Below, in pieces: positions 7,616 through 15,662 of a DNA stretch of 18,584 nucleotides. The position numbers and the translations under genes were made by a program. The number at the start of each line of letters is the position of its first letter. The stretch's first letter is position 1. The DNA comes from Bacteroidales bacterium UBA1192 (GTDB lineage Bacteria; Bacteroidota; Bacteroidia; Bacteroidales; Bacteroidaceae), in the NCBI GenBank assembly GCA_002310175.1, contig DBYG01000069.1, forward strand, positions 23,687-42,270, written 5' to 3'. The notes beneath the pieces are model-generated. The model had not been told where the DNA came from. It saw only the letters and a list, made by a program, of their open reading frames with translations, and made no database searches.

Positions 7616-9127
7616 TCAGAACGGAGCATCACCCATGCCGGGGGCAGACTCCAACGGATCGGCGGGTATTGGCTCGTCATTCATCTTGGAACGTTTGACA
7701 CTGACCTTGCGCCCGTCTACCGGAGACGGTGCCCCTGTGCTGATGTTGTCGAAGAGAGCCAGATCACTGCGGAAAGAGAGACGCACGTCTCCTATACCAC
7801 CGTTACGGTGCTTGGCTATTATTATTTCAGCAATACCGCGTAAATCATTATGGTTGTTGTCCTCATAGATCTTGTAGTACTCAGGACGATGAATGAAGCA
7901 CACTATATCGGCATCCTGCTCAATAGCACCTGATTCCCTCAAGTCACTCAGCTGCGGGCGCTTACCCTCATAACCCTCACGGCCCTCTACACCACGGTTA
8001 AGCTGTGAAAGGGCGATGATTGGAATATCCAGTTCTTTGGCAATACCTTTAAGGTTACGCGAAATGGTGCTTATCTCCTCCTGACGGTTACCGAACCGGA
8101 TTCCACTCGCGTTCATAAGTTGCAGATAATCTATGATAATGAGCTGGACATCATGCTCCTGCTTGAGGCGAATGGCCTTGGTCCGGAACTCCGTGATGGA
8201 GAGCGACGGCGTATCGTCCAGATAGATGGGAGCGTTCTGGAGGGCGTTTATCTTGCTATCCAGGAGATTCCATTCATAGGGAGCCAGACGTCCGTCACGC
8301 AGCTTGTTGCCGGGAATCTCGCACACGCTTGAGATTAGGCGGTTAACCAGCTGGATGTTACTCATCTCAAGCGAGAAGAGCGCCACCGGCTGTTCGTTGT
8401 TGACCGCAATGTTCTTGGCCATAGAGAGTGCGAATGCGGTCTTACCCATAGCAGGACGTGCGGCCAGTATTATCAGATCCGATTTCTGCCAACCCGACGT
8501 AATATTGTCCAAATCACGGAAACCGCTGGCCAGTCCACTCATACCCTCAGCTCTCTGAGAGGCAGTACGGATTCGTTCCATAGTTTCCTGAAGGACCACA
8601 TCAATACTGGTGAAATCCTTTTTCACATTACGGTGAGCTATCTGGAAAAGGCTGTTTTCAGCTTCTCCCAACAACTCGGCTATATCCGTAGTGTCATCAA
8701 AGGCCTGAGTCTGAATCTCACTGGTAAATGTTATAAGTTCACGCGCCATAGCCTTCTGTGCTATGATACGGGAATGATATTCTATATGAGCCGAAGACGT
8801 GACCTTGCCTGCAAGCTGTGTAACATAGAGCACTCCCCCGGCCTCTTCAAGAGTACCGTTGCTCTTAAGCTGCTCCGTGACGGTAAGGATGTCTATGGGA
8901 CGCTGGTTTATAGACAGGTTAGCCACCGCATCAAAGATAACCTGATGGCGATGGTCATAAAAAGACTCCTTTTTGAGGATATCACTGATTTTAGGGAATG
9001 CATCCTGCTCTATCATGAGAGCACCAATCACTGCCTCCTCAAGTTCCAGAGCCTGAGGCTGAAGGTGATTTAGTACAATGCCTTCGGTATTGGTGCGGGA
9101 ACGTTGTCTGCTTTTGGAATCTGCCAT
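7616..9127 (-). CDS. dnaB: Replicative DNA helicase DnaB
   Basis: A 503-residue protein from the ATG at 9127 (MADSKSRQRSRTNTEG). A GTG two codons upstream is possible but less likely. The N-terminal DnaB domain (about 25-125, with EEAVIGALMIEQDAF) binds primase. The RecA-like motor follows, with Walker A ARPAMGKT (223-230), FSLEMS (about 251-256) and the Walker B region LIIIDYLQLM (329-338). The C-terminal SQLNRGVEGR and SDLRESGAIEQDAD motifs are typical. It is the hexameric helicase that unwinds DNA at the chromosomal fork. Length shows no intein, which does occur in some dnaB genes. The C-terminal tail is short and Pro/acid-rich. A separate promoter box lies 22 bp upstream, so it seems not to depend on the rnf-ispE transcript. 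Confidence 0.97.
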   Translation of the reverse strand: MADSKSRQRSRTNTEGIVLNHLQPQALELEEAVIGALMIEQDAFPKISDILKKESFYDHRHQVIFDAVANLSINQRPIDILTVTEQLKSNGTLEEAGGVLYVTQLAGKVTSSAHIEYHSRIIAQKAMARELITFTSEIQTQAFDDTTDIAELLGEAENSLFQIAHRNVKKDFTSIDVVLQETMERIRTASQRAEGMSGLASGFRDLDNITSGWQKSDLIILAARPAMGKTAFALSMAKNIAVNNEQPVALFSLEMSNIQLVNRLISSVCEIPGNKLRDGRLAPYEWNLLDSKINALQNAPIYLDDTPSLSITEFRTKAIRLKQEHDVQLIIIDYLQLMNASGIRFGNRQEEISTISRNLKGIAKELDIPIIALSQLNRGVEGREGYEGKRPQLSDLRESGAIEQDADIVCFIHRPEYYKIYEDNNHNDLRGIAEIIIAKHRNGGIGDVRLSFRSDLALFDNISTGAPSPVDGRKVSVKRSKMNDEPIPADPLESAPGMGDAPF

Positions 9128-9148
9128 TATCACTCTTAGTTACGTTTA

Positions 9149-9156
9149 CAAAAATA
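9149..9156 (-). promoter_or_regulatory. Putative dnaB promoter, -7 box TATTTTTG
   Basis: TATTTTTG on the minus strand matches TAnnTTTG and lies 22 bp before the chosen ATG at 9127. A TTTG (minus strand of 9180-9183) lies 23 bp upstream of it and may be the -33 element, at a somewhat long spacing. It sits in the 112-bp gap between ispE and dnaB. Confidence 0.6.
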
Positions 9157-9239
9157 TGGCATTACCTCCTGTCTGGAAGCAAACTGTCCGTTCAACTTTT
9201 CCACGCGTTTTCAACAACACATATTTTACCCGCTGGTAT

Positions 9240-10160
9240 TTAAGCCATTTCACGCTGGCAAGTGAACATGCCGGGGAACAGGTCAGCTGGAGCATCCAGT
9301 GGTTTACGGAACAGACCGTAGATGGTGGAACCGGAACCGGTCATAGCGGCGTACTCTGCTCCAAGGTCGTAAAGTTTCTGCTTAATTTCAGCCAAAAGCG
9401 GATACTTGGCGAACACCGAAGGTTCAAAATCGTTGAAAACACATTCCCTCCATTCACTTACCGGACGCATCACGGCATCAGCCAGTGCTGTTTCAAGCTT
9501 GTGCGGAGTAACCCCTGCGTATGCCTCGGCTGTGCTGACAAAAACATCAGGCTTGACCAGAAGAATTGTGAGGCCCTTGAGAGACAGGTTAATGGGATTA
9601 AGTATCTCGCCCCTACCTGTGGCCAACGATGGAGCATTAGTGATGAAGAAAGCGCAGTCAGAGCCCAACTTTGCAGCATAGCGCTCCATCATGGAGTCAC
9701 GCATACGCAGGTTGAAACGACGGTTAAGAAGACTTATCATGAATGCGCAGTCCGATGAGCCTCCGCCAAGCCCCGCACCGGACGGTATATGCTTGTGCAG
9801 TTTTATGTCTATCGACGGCAGGTCAAAATCCTGCTGCAACATGAGATAAGCCTTGACCACAAGGTTGTCGGCTGCCTTGAACGGAAACTCATTACCTGTC
9901 ATCTCCAGCGAACAACAGGGTATGTCCTCTTTCTTTGGAAAAAGGCGGTAAGGCATGAAAACGTCATCGGGCTGAACCAGCAGGCCCGCCTCAAGACGCT
10001 TGCGCAACTGCGCCGGATCAAGCGGGCGCATGGGCTTTATCTCCAGCGCGTCCTGAAGAAGCACCGGATAGAACACAGTCTCGATGTCGTGGTACCCGTC
10101 AACACGTTTTGCCACGACATTAAGTCCAATGTTTATTTTAGCGTTCGGAAATGATATCAT
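9240..10160 (-). CDS. ispE: 4-diphosphocytidyl-2-C-methyl-D-erythritol kinase
   Basis: A 306-residue GHMP-family kinase, slightly longer than the common 275-290. It phosphorylates the 2-hydroxyl of CDP-methylerythritol in the MEP pathway to isoprenoid precursors, in the cytosol. The N-terminus FPNAKINIGLNVVAKRVDGYH carries the catalytic Lys8. The ATP loop PSGAGLGGGSSDCAF (126-140) contains the catalytic Asp137. The C-terminal MTGSGSTIYGLF motif is also present. Its ATG overlaps the stop of the upstream lipoprotein gene by 4 bp (ATGA), indicating translational coupling. It is thus the last gene of the long rseC-rnf transcript. No separate promoter was found. Confidence 0.96.
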   Translation of the reverse strand: MISFPNAKINIGLNVVAKRVDGYHDIETVFYPVLLQDALEIKPMRPLDPAQLRKRLEAGLLVQPDDVFMPYRLFPKKEDIPCCSLEMTGNEFPFKAADNLVVKAYLMLQQDFDLPSIDIKLHKHIPSGAGLGGGSSDCAFMISLLNRRFNLRMRDSMMERYAAKLGSDCAFFITNAPSLATGRGEILNPINLSLKGLTILLVKPDVFVSTAEAYAGVTPHKLETALADAVMRPVSEWRECVFNDFEPSVFAKYPLLAEIKQKLYDLGAEYAAMTGSGSTIYGLFRKPLDAPADLFPGMFTCQREMA

Positions 10161-12751
10161 TTGTTGTCTTTTTCAATGCCCTTGGCGGCAATGCGGCCCG
10201 ATGCCATACACTCGGTAAGGGCGTTGCCGCCCAGACGGTTGCCTCCAAAGAACCCGCCTGTAACCTCACCTGCTGCATAGAGTCCAGGGATGGCCTTGCC
10301 GTTCTCATCCAGGACGCGGCGGTCCAGGTCAATCTTAAGGCCACCCATGGTGTGATGGGTTGACGGAGCCAGCACGCGAATTGACAGGTTGGCATCGTCA
10401 ATGTTATAGGTTGACGTGTCATACTTGCCGTCGGCACCGCGACGTGCCGAGCCGATGATACCGGTTGCGTGACGCTTGCCTACAGGAGCAGGCTCACGGC
10501 CTTCCATAACAGCCATATCATACTCACGGATGCTGTTCTTAACCACCTCGGGGTCCAGCTTTATGCCCAGCTCATCAAATAGTTCCGGCAGTTCTGATGC
10601 CTTACCGCTCCAGTCACGGCCGTTGAAACGGCGTGCAGGAACCGCAGCCGATGCATTGGCACCACTGCCACCACCGAATCCGCCACCGAATCCGCCACCA
10701 AATCCGCCGAATCCACCGAATCCGCCACCGAATCCGCCAAAGCCGGGAGTGATATAGAAATATACTCCGTGACGGCCCTCCAGGTCTATTCCGTTCTTGA
10801 ATCCGTTAAGTGACAGCACATCACGCTCAGAGCACTCATCCACATAACGCTTACCTGTCTTGGTGCTGATGAACACAGCGTTCTCAACACCGCCGAATGC
10901 TATGGCGCCGTCGGCAATGTAAGCCAGAGGCATGAGCTGGGTATAGCCCTCGCCTACCGTTGCGGCACCCACCTTCTCTGCCATATCTATACCGTCACCG
11001 CGCAGTGATGAGCGGTTGGTGGTACCTATGTTGGGTGAAAGATACTGGCGTGACCAGTACTTGTTGGTCTTGAGTACCTTCTGTATGTTTGCGGCATATC
11101 CGCCGGTAGCTATGATGACACCCTTCCTGGCAAGAGCGATAACCTCAGTACCATCGGCCTGCTTGGCCTTTACTCCAGTTACACGGCCGTTCTCAAAAAT
11201 GAGTTCGTTGGCGCTGGTCTCTCTAAGTACGCGATTGTGTTTGCTGGCGTTTCTGACCACTGCAAGAGGAGCCATGACATATGAGCCCCAGTTGCCCTGA
11301 TAACGCTCGGTAGAGCCGTCACCGTCAGCATCGGTAGTACAGCCGTTCATAGTGTTACCGCGATACCACAGGGCACCTACCAGAGTTGACTGGCTGTCAC
11401 TGAAACCTACACCCATCTGCATGAGCCAGGGCTTGAGCTGCTCACCTTCAACCACGAACTGCTTAACCAGTTCATAGTCACCGTAAATCCACTCATCCTT
11501 GGCTGTGTTCTGACGCAAACCACCATAGTAGGTCTGGAAGATATGCAGATTGGTGGTTGAGAACAGCAGGAGCTGGTTCTCAGGCACGCCCTTCTGGAGT
11601 TGCGGCTCTGCATAGTCCAGATAAGCCTTTATCTCCTTCTTGAGTTCCTGCAGTGTTGAGAGATACTCCTGATGTACACCATGCTTGGAAAGTTCCTCAA
11701 TATCGCCGGCCACAAACTCATGGTCCTTATAGTATGATGCATCGAACGGAGCCTCACTCCAGCCATATATCACCTTGAGGTCATTTACACAACCTACAGT
11801 GGCACGGACCTTATTATGCATCCTGCCGTCAAAACCCTTGGCACTAGTAGCCGTAGGATTGTTGATATCCCATACAAGGCTGTGGTCAACAGACTGATAT
11901 ACACCGCCCGATACAAGTGTGTTACCACCAAGCTCAGCGTTCTTCTCAATGATAAGGACAGTGTTTCCGTCCTGGGCAGCCTGTGCTGCTGCACAGAGGC
12001 CTGCACCGCCACCACCAATGACTACTACATCCCATGTATCTACAATCTTAGCATCGGCATGAGCATTTTTTACAGTATTATCAATGAATGCCTTACGATT
12101 TGTAACGCCAGCCTGATCAGCAGCATCCAGAACAGCCTCCTTAAGGCCGAAGCTTGACATTGTGGCACCCGATACGGCATCCACATTCAGGCCATTAGCC
12201 GCAATAATCTTAGCTGGGAGCATCTGCAGAGCCACATCACCCACATGAGCGGTCTCACGCTGCTGGCCTATGCTAATATCGGTAACACCTGTTTCACTGA
12301 ATGTCACACGGGCTTGAATCTGACCGCCGTAACCCTTACCACTGCCGGTATATGTGCCGGCAGTGAAAGCAAGAGCGGCATTCTTGGCTGGAACAGGCTT
12401 CTCACCGCGAGCCTGGGCAAGAGCTATATCAACAGCCTTCTTTACGGCATCCGATGAATAAGTGGCGCCTGTTACGCCATCTACATCTGTACTTTGAGCC
12501 TCAACTATCCTTTGTGCAACGACAGTGTAAGGAGATGTGTACTGTGCATAGGTATTGCCGTTATCCTTAACGGAAACAGCGGCAATCTTGTGACCTTTTA
12601 CGGTCACCGTAGCGGTTATGGTACTCTCCACGTTAAGGGCATCGGCACTGTACTTGCCGTTAGCCAACTGAGTACCATCGGTCGGTGCGCCACCTCCACA
12701 GGCAGCCACCAGCAAACCCAATACTGAAAAAGAAACTCCGGAAATTCTCAT
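10157..12751 (-). CDS. Exported FMN/FAD lipoprotein, fumarate-reductase-like
   Basis: An 864-residue protein from the ATG at 12751. It has a lipoprotein signal peptide with lipobox LVAAC (Cys18). Two FMN-binding domains (PF04205-like) follow, each with a canonical covalent flavinylation motif: DGVTGAT (91-97, Thr97) and DAVSGAT (191-197, Thr197). From about 240 comes a flavocytochrome-c/fumarate-reductase-type FAD domain: IGGGGAG (245-251), AELGGNTLVSGG, SERD with Arg643, HHTMGG (799-804) and AAGEVTGGFFGGNRLGGNA near the end. Arg643, His800 and Arg839 probably correspond to catalytic residues of fumarate and urocanate reductases, so it likely reduces an activated C=C bond outside the cytoplasm; the substrate is unknown. 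A GFGG repeat interrupts residues 670-697. It lies 27 bp after rnfA and overlaps ispE by 4 bp, so Rnf is the suspected electron source. A TTG at 12763 is a less likely start. Confidence 0.9.
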   Translation of the reverse strand: MRISGVSFSVLGLLVAACGGGAPTDGTQLANGKYSADALNVESTITATVTVKGHKIAAVSVKDNGNTYAQYTSPYTVVAQRIVEAQSTDVDGVTGATYSSDAVKKAVDIALAQARGEKPVPAKNAALAFTAGTYTGSGKGYGGQIQARVTFSETGVTDISIGQQRETAHVGDVALQMLPAKIIAANGLNVDAVSGATMSSFGLKEAVLDAADQAGVTNRKAFIDNTVKNAHADAKIVDTWDVVVIGGGGAGLCAAAQAAQDGNTVLIIEKNAELGGNTLVSGGVYQSVDHSLVWDINNPTATSAKGFDGRMHNKVRATVGCVNDLKVIYGWSEAPFDASYYKDHEFVAGDIEELSKHGVHQEYLSTLQELKKEIKAYLDYAEPQLQKGVPENQLLLFSTTNLHIFQTYYGGLRQNTAKDEWIYGDYELVKQFVVEGEQLKPWLMQMGVGFSDSQSTLVGALWYRGNTMNGCTTDADGDGSTERYQGNWGSYVMAPLAVVRNASKHNRVLRETSANELIFENGRVTGVKAKQADGTEVIALARKGVIIATGGYAANIQKVLKTNKYWSRQYLSPNIGTTNRSSLRGDGIDMAEKVGAATVGEGYTQLMPLAYIADGAIAFGGVENAVFISTKTGKRYVDECSERDVLSLNGFKNGIDLEGRHGVYFYITPGFGGFGGGFGGFGGFGGGFGGGFGGGSGANASAAVPARRFNGRDWSGKASELPELFDELGIKLDPEVVKNSIREYDMAVMEGREPAPVGKRHATGIIGSARRGADGKYDTSTYNIDDANLSIRVLAPSTHHTMGGLKIDLDRRVLDENGKAIPGLYAAGEVTGGFFGGNRLGGNALTECMASGRIAAKGIEKDNK
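10661..10744 (-). repeat. In-frame GFGG-coding repeat inside the flavoprotein
   Basis: 84 bp of near-repeats of GGN-GGN-TTC encode 28 residues made only of Gly and Phe plus one final Ser (670-697). It contains nearly identical 12-bp blocks of the type GGCGGATTCGGT. All units are multiples of 3 bp, so replication slippage would change length without breaking the frame. The insert lies between a predicted strand (VYFYITP) and an Ala-rich linker before RRFNGRDWSGK, in the part corresponding to the capping region of fumarate-reductase-like enzymes. Confidence 0.9.
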
Positions 12752-12779
12752 ATCAATTATCAATTTTCAATTCTCAATT
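12752..12779 (-). repeat. Four AATTGAN heptamers filling the rnfA-lipoprotein gap
   Basis: On the minus strand the sequence reads AATTGAG, AATTGAA, AATTGAT, AATTGAT, then ATG: four 7-bp units with no extra base. They begin at the last base of the rnfA stop TAA and end directly at the start codon of the lipoprotein gene. An in-frame TTG within the third unit could act as an alternative start 4 codons upstream. No Shine-Dalgarno is present. Confidence 0.85.
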
Positions 12780-13399
12780 TAAAGGCCAGCTGCGACGGCA
12801 ATGCCGTGATCCACACCACTGAATCCCATAAATGCCAAAGCCAGCAGTCCGGCGGTAATCAGAGCGATTGCCATTCCCTCCATGCTCTTTGGAACATGAA
12901 CCTTGGCCAATTGCTCACGTATGCCTGCGAATATGATCAGAGCCAAAGCAAAGCCGATTGATGTAGCGATAGCATAGACCACACCTGTCAGCAGGTTAGG
13001 CTCCAGACCCTGTGAGTTATAAGTGGCATTGGCAACCAGGATTGATACTCCCAGTATGCAGCAGTTGGTCGTAATCAGAGGAAGGAATATTCCCAGTGCC
13101 TGATACAGTGATGGAGAAACCTTCTTAAGAACGGTTTCCAGCATCTGCACCAATCCGGCAATAACAAGAATAAACACTATAGTCTGCAGGTAACCGAGCC
13201 CATATGGATTGAGCACCCAGTTCTGTAGGGCGTATGTAACAATCACAGCAACCGTAAGCACAAATGTAACTGCCAGTCCCATTCCCGCAGCTGTACTTAT
13301 CTTCTTTGATACGCCTAAAAAGGGACATATGCCCAGGAACTGGGATAGTACTATATTATTTACAAATATAGCCGCAATAAAAATCAGAAAATATTCCAT
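12779..13399 (-). CDS. rnfA: Rnf electron transport complex subunit RnfA
   Basis: A 206-residue integral membrane protein of the RnfA/NqrE family with about six hydrophobic helices. The start MEYFLIFIAAIFVNNIVLSQFLGICPFLGVSKK is almost diagnostic. Cys25 (GICPFLG) and the Cys113-Cys114 pair (TTNCCILG) occupy the half-helix positions that, with RnfE, hold an intramembrane iron-sulfur centre in Rnf/Nqr complexes. A slightly long C-terminus (ending DHGIAVAAGL) compares with about 190-195 residues in proteobacterial RnfA. The ATG follows the rnfE stop with one base between, so the two are translationally coupled. It is the last rnf gene of the operon. Confidence 0.95.
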   Translation of the reverse strand: MEYFLIFIAAIFVNNIVLSQFLGICPFLGVSKKISTAAGMGLAVTFVLTVAVIVTYALQNWVLNPYGLGYLQTIVFILVIAGLVQMLETVLKKVSPSLYQALGIFLPLITTNCCILGVSILVANATYNSQGLEPNLLTGVVYAIATSIGFALALIIFAGIREQLAKVHVPKSMEGMAIALITAGLLALAFMGFSGVDHGIAVAAGL

Positions 13400-13400
13400 A

Positions 13401-13994
13401 TCATTCAGCTTTACGGTTCTTTATTGAGTTTACTATTGCCATGAGCAAACCTAATGTAATAAATGCACCCGGAGCCAGTACAAACACCAGCATATTCATG
13501 GACTCAGGCAGAATACGATAGCCGAATACAGCACCGTTTCCAAGTAATTCACGCACAAATCCCAACAGAGTAAGAGCAAGCGTGAATCCTATGCCTATGC
13601 CCACTCCGTCACAAACTGACGCAAGCACGTTGTTCTTTGCAGCGAAAGCCTCAGCACGGCCAAGGATTATGCAGTTCACCACAATCAAGGGAATAAAGAT
13701 TCCCAATGTCTTGTATAGATCAGGCACATACGCTTGCATGACCATCTGCAGGATTGTCACGAAAGATGCAATCACAACTATATAACAAGGTATTCTGACT
13801 CCGTCAGGAATCAGGTTCTTCAACAGTGAAATGAACGTGTTGGAGCAAATCAGCACGAACATAGTGGCCACACCCATACCCAAACCGTTTACGGCCGAAG
13901 TTGTGGTAGCCAGCGTGGGACACATACCCAACAGGAGAACAAAAGTCGGATTCTCCTTGACTATTCCGTTTACTATTGTCTTGAAATAACTCAT
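13401..13994 (-). CDS. rnfE: Rnf electron transport complex subunit RnfE
   Basis: A 197-residue membrane protein, paralogous to RnfA and of the RnfE/NqrD family. The opening KTIVNGIVKENPTFVLLLGMCPTLA, Cys25 and Cys108 (VVNCIILGRAEAFA) match the conserved pseudo-symmetric half-helices that bind the intramembrane metal centre with RnfA. About six transmembrane segments are visible, and the protein ends in a charged tail (IKNRKAE). The gap to rnfG upstream is 10 bp. It helps carry electrons across the membrane while ions are pumped; which ion (Na+ or H+) cannot be told from this sequence alone. Confidence 0.95.
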   Translation of the reverse strand: MSYFKTIVNGIVKENPTFVLLLGMCPTLATTTSAVNGLGMGVATMFVLICSNTFISLLKNLIPDGVRIPCYIVVIASFVTILQMVMQAYVPDLYKTLGIFIPLIVVNCIILGRAEAFAAKNNVLASVCDGVGIGIGFTLALTLLGFVRELLGNGAVFGYRILPESMNMLVFVLAPGAFITLGLLMAIVNSIKNRKAE

Positions 13995-14004
13995 ATTGCA
14001 TTAT

Positions 14005-14676
14005 TTAGTTCTGTGATGAAGCACCGCTCACGCCATCGGCAGCGGTATATCCGAACACAGCCTTGTAGGCGGCATTCACTGAACGCAGAAAAGCCCTTGA
14101 AGTGATTGTGGAAGCGGTTATGGCATCTACCTCACCACCATCCTTGCTCACTGTCAACAGATTGTTGCCGGGGTTCAATCCAATGATATTGTGGTTTCCC
14201 GGATTACCGGGAGCACCCAGAATGACATCAGCAACTCCTGACTGTTCCTTAGCTTCGGCGCTTGCCTGACGGAACCAGTCGTCTGCCTGGGCACCAAGTC
14301 CGGGGGTCTCGCTATGCTCTAACACAGTATAGCCCAGTATCACGCCTTCGGGGTCAAATCCAACCATTACCTTAAGCGCACCACCGAACCCGTTCCTGTC
14401 GGTAGATTCAACGGCTGTACCTATCAGATTACCATTCATGTCATTGACACTGTGAAACACAAATCCGTCACGTTCTACAGGAGGATCCACCGTGAACTGT
14501 ATGTCACGGTCGCCCAGAATGACACTCTTTATTCCGTTCTCAATGGCCAGGTTGTTTATTTCCTCAATGGGACCGCTGGTCACATTATTGACCCAGGCCA
14601 GAAGACCGGCAGCCACAATGGCAATTACGGTCAGCATCAAGGCCATATTCAGTATGTTTGATTGCAGTTTCTTCAT
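14005..14676 (-). CDS. rnfG: Rnf complex FMN-binding subunit RnfG
   Basis: A 223-residue protein with an N-terminal membrane anchor (about 10-30, LNMALMLTVIAIVAAGLLAW) and an extracytoplasmic FMN-binding domain with the RnfG/NqrC hallmark SETPGLGAQADDWF. FMN is normally attached through phosphodiester linkage to Thr in [ST]GA[TS] by ApbE. Here the internal site reads DAITAST (184-190, candidate Thr190), with AS in place of GA. The C-terminal tail ends in DGVSGAS (214-220), a perfect Dxx[ST]GA[TS] match only three residues from the end. The start overlaps the rnfD stop by 4 bp. No apbE is present in the window. Family assignment is firm; which residue carries FMN is open. Confidence 0.93.
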   Translation of the reverse strand: MKKLQSNILNMALMLTVIAIVAAGLLAWVNNVTSGPIEEINNLAIENGIKSVILGDRDIQFTVDPPVERDGFVFHSVNDMNGNLIGTAVESTDRNGFGGALKVMVGFDPEGVILGYTVLEHSETPGLGAQADDWFRQASAEAKEQSGVADVILGAPGNPGNHNIIGLNPGNNLLTVSKDGGEVDAITASTITSRAFLRSVNAAYKAVFGYTAADGVSGASSQN

Positions 14677-15656
14677 TTTGCAGCCTCCCCGAAACGTTTA
14701 GGTTTGCACCAGTTGTTAATGAGCGGAACAACCGCGTTCATGATAAGTATAGCGAATGACATACCCTCAGGATATGATCCGAAATACCTGATGATGACAG
14801 TCAGGATCCCGATACCTATTCCGTACCATACCATACCCTTGGCAGTCATAGGCGATGTCACATAATCAGTAGCCATAAAGATGGCACCAAGCATGAGACC
14901 ACCTGCGCAAAGATGATAGAGCGGATTTACATAGAGTACGGGATTTATGAGCCACATGATACCAGTAAGCACCGTCACAGTGGCCAGTATGGTCACTGGT
15001 ATATGCCATGTTATGACCTTGCGCCATAACAGTATTACAAATCCTATGAGCAATGCCAATGCACTCACCTCACCCAAACAGCCGCCTATATTGCCCAGGA
15101 ACAGATCCTTAAGTCCGGGGAGCTGGTCGGCAGCTGCAGTATTGCCACCCACTATCTGACCTATCAGGTTAAGCGGAGTAGCACCAGTGACCGCATCAGC
15201 ATATGCAGCCATCTGATGCGGTACGGGCCACGATGTCATTCTGGCCGGAAATGATATGAGCAGAAATACACGGCCTACCAGAGCAGGATTGAACGGGTTG
15301 TTACCCAGTCCGCCGAACACCATTTTGCCAATACCTATTGCCACCAGTGCACCCATTACAATCATATACAATGGTATGTTTGACGGCAGGTTAAATGCAA
15401 GCAATATGCCAGTGATTATAGCTGACCCGTCACTAAGAGTGGAAGGACGCTTCAGCAAGAAGCGCGTTATGAACCACTCAAAGAACAGACATGAAGCCAC
15501 TGATGTGGCAGTCACTATCAAAGCACCTGCACCAAACACGATGACCGATGCTATGAACGCTGGAACAAGCGCCCAGATAACGGTGCGCATATTCCTCTCT
15601 ATGGTGTCACCGCAATGTACATGCGGTGATGTGGTAATATACAGTTTCTGTGCCAT
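14673..15656 (-). CDS. rnfD: Rnf complex membrane flavoprotein subunit RnfD
   Basis: A 327-residue membrane protein of the RnfD/NqrB family. The start (KLYITTSPHVH) and the motifs FGGLGNNPFNPALVGRVFLL and FMATDYVTSPMT are characteristic. Around nine to ten hydrophobic helices are visible. The flavinylation motif DAVTGAT (154-160) is canonical, with Thr160 the expected FMN attachment site. It sits 6 bp after rnfC and overlaps rnfG by 4 bp (ATGA). It forms part of the core that moves electrons between the cytoplasmic RnfB/RnfC side and RnfG. Confidence 0.95.
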   Translation of the reverse strand: MAQKLYITTSPHVHCGDTIERNMRTVIWALVPAFIASVIVFGAGALIVTATSVASCLFFEWFITRFLLKRPSTLSDGSAIITGILLAFNLPSNIPLYMIVMGALVAIGIGKMVFGGLGNNPFNPALVGRVFLLISFPARMTSWPVPHQMAAYADAVTGATPLNLIGQIVGGNTAAADQLPGLKDLFLGNIGGCLGEVSALALLIGFVILLWRKVITWHIPVTILATVTVLTGIMWLINPVLYVNPLYHLCAGGLMLGAIFMATDYVTSPMTAKGMVWYGIGIGILTVIIRYFGSYPEGMSFAILIMNAVVPLINNWCKPKRFGEAAK

Positions 15657-15662
15657 AATACC

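Noticed and set aside
7520..7617. 9-bp inverted repeat GAACAATAG / CTATTGTTC flanking the gap between dnaB and the DUF2971 relic
   Set aside because: It is short, with an 80-bp loop and one arm overlapping the dnaB stop; it does not form a terminator with a T-run and may be chance.
9128..9133. GTG start for dnaB at 9133
   Set aside because: An ATG two codons downstream is a better start and the extra residues add no conserved sequence.
9078..9758. Plus-strand open frame of 226 codons spanning the dnaB start and ispE
   Set aside because: It overlaps two firmly identified genes and the dnaB promoter on the other strand; no family motifs seen.
10476..10757. Proline-rich plus-strand frame ending in PPNPPPNPP repeats
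   Set aside because: It is the antisense reading of the GFGG-coding repeat in the flavoprotein gene.
12752..12763. TTG start for the flavoprotein lipoprotein at 12763
   Set aside because: It lies inside the heptamer repeat; the ATG at 12751 gives a normal lipoprotein signal peptide directly.
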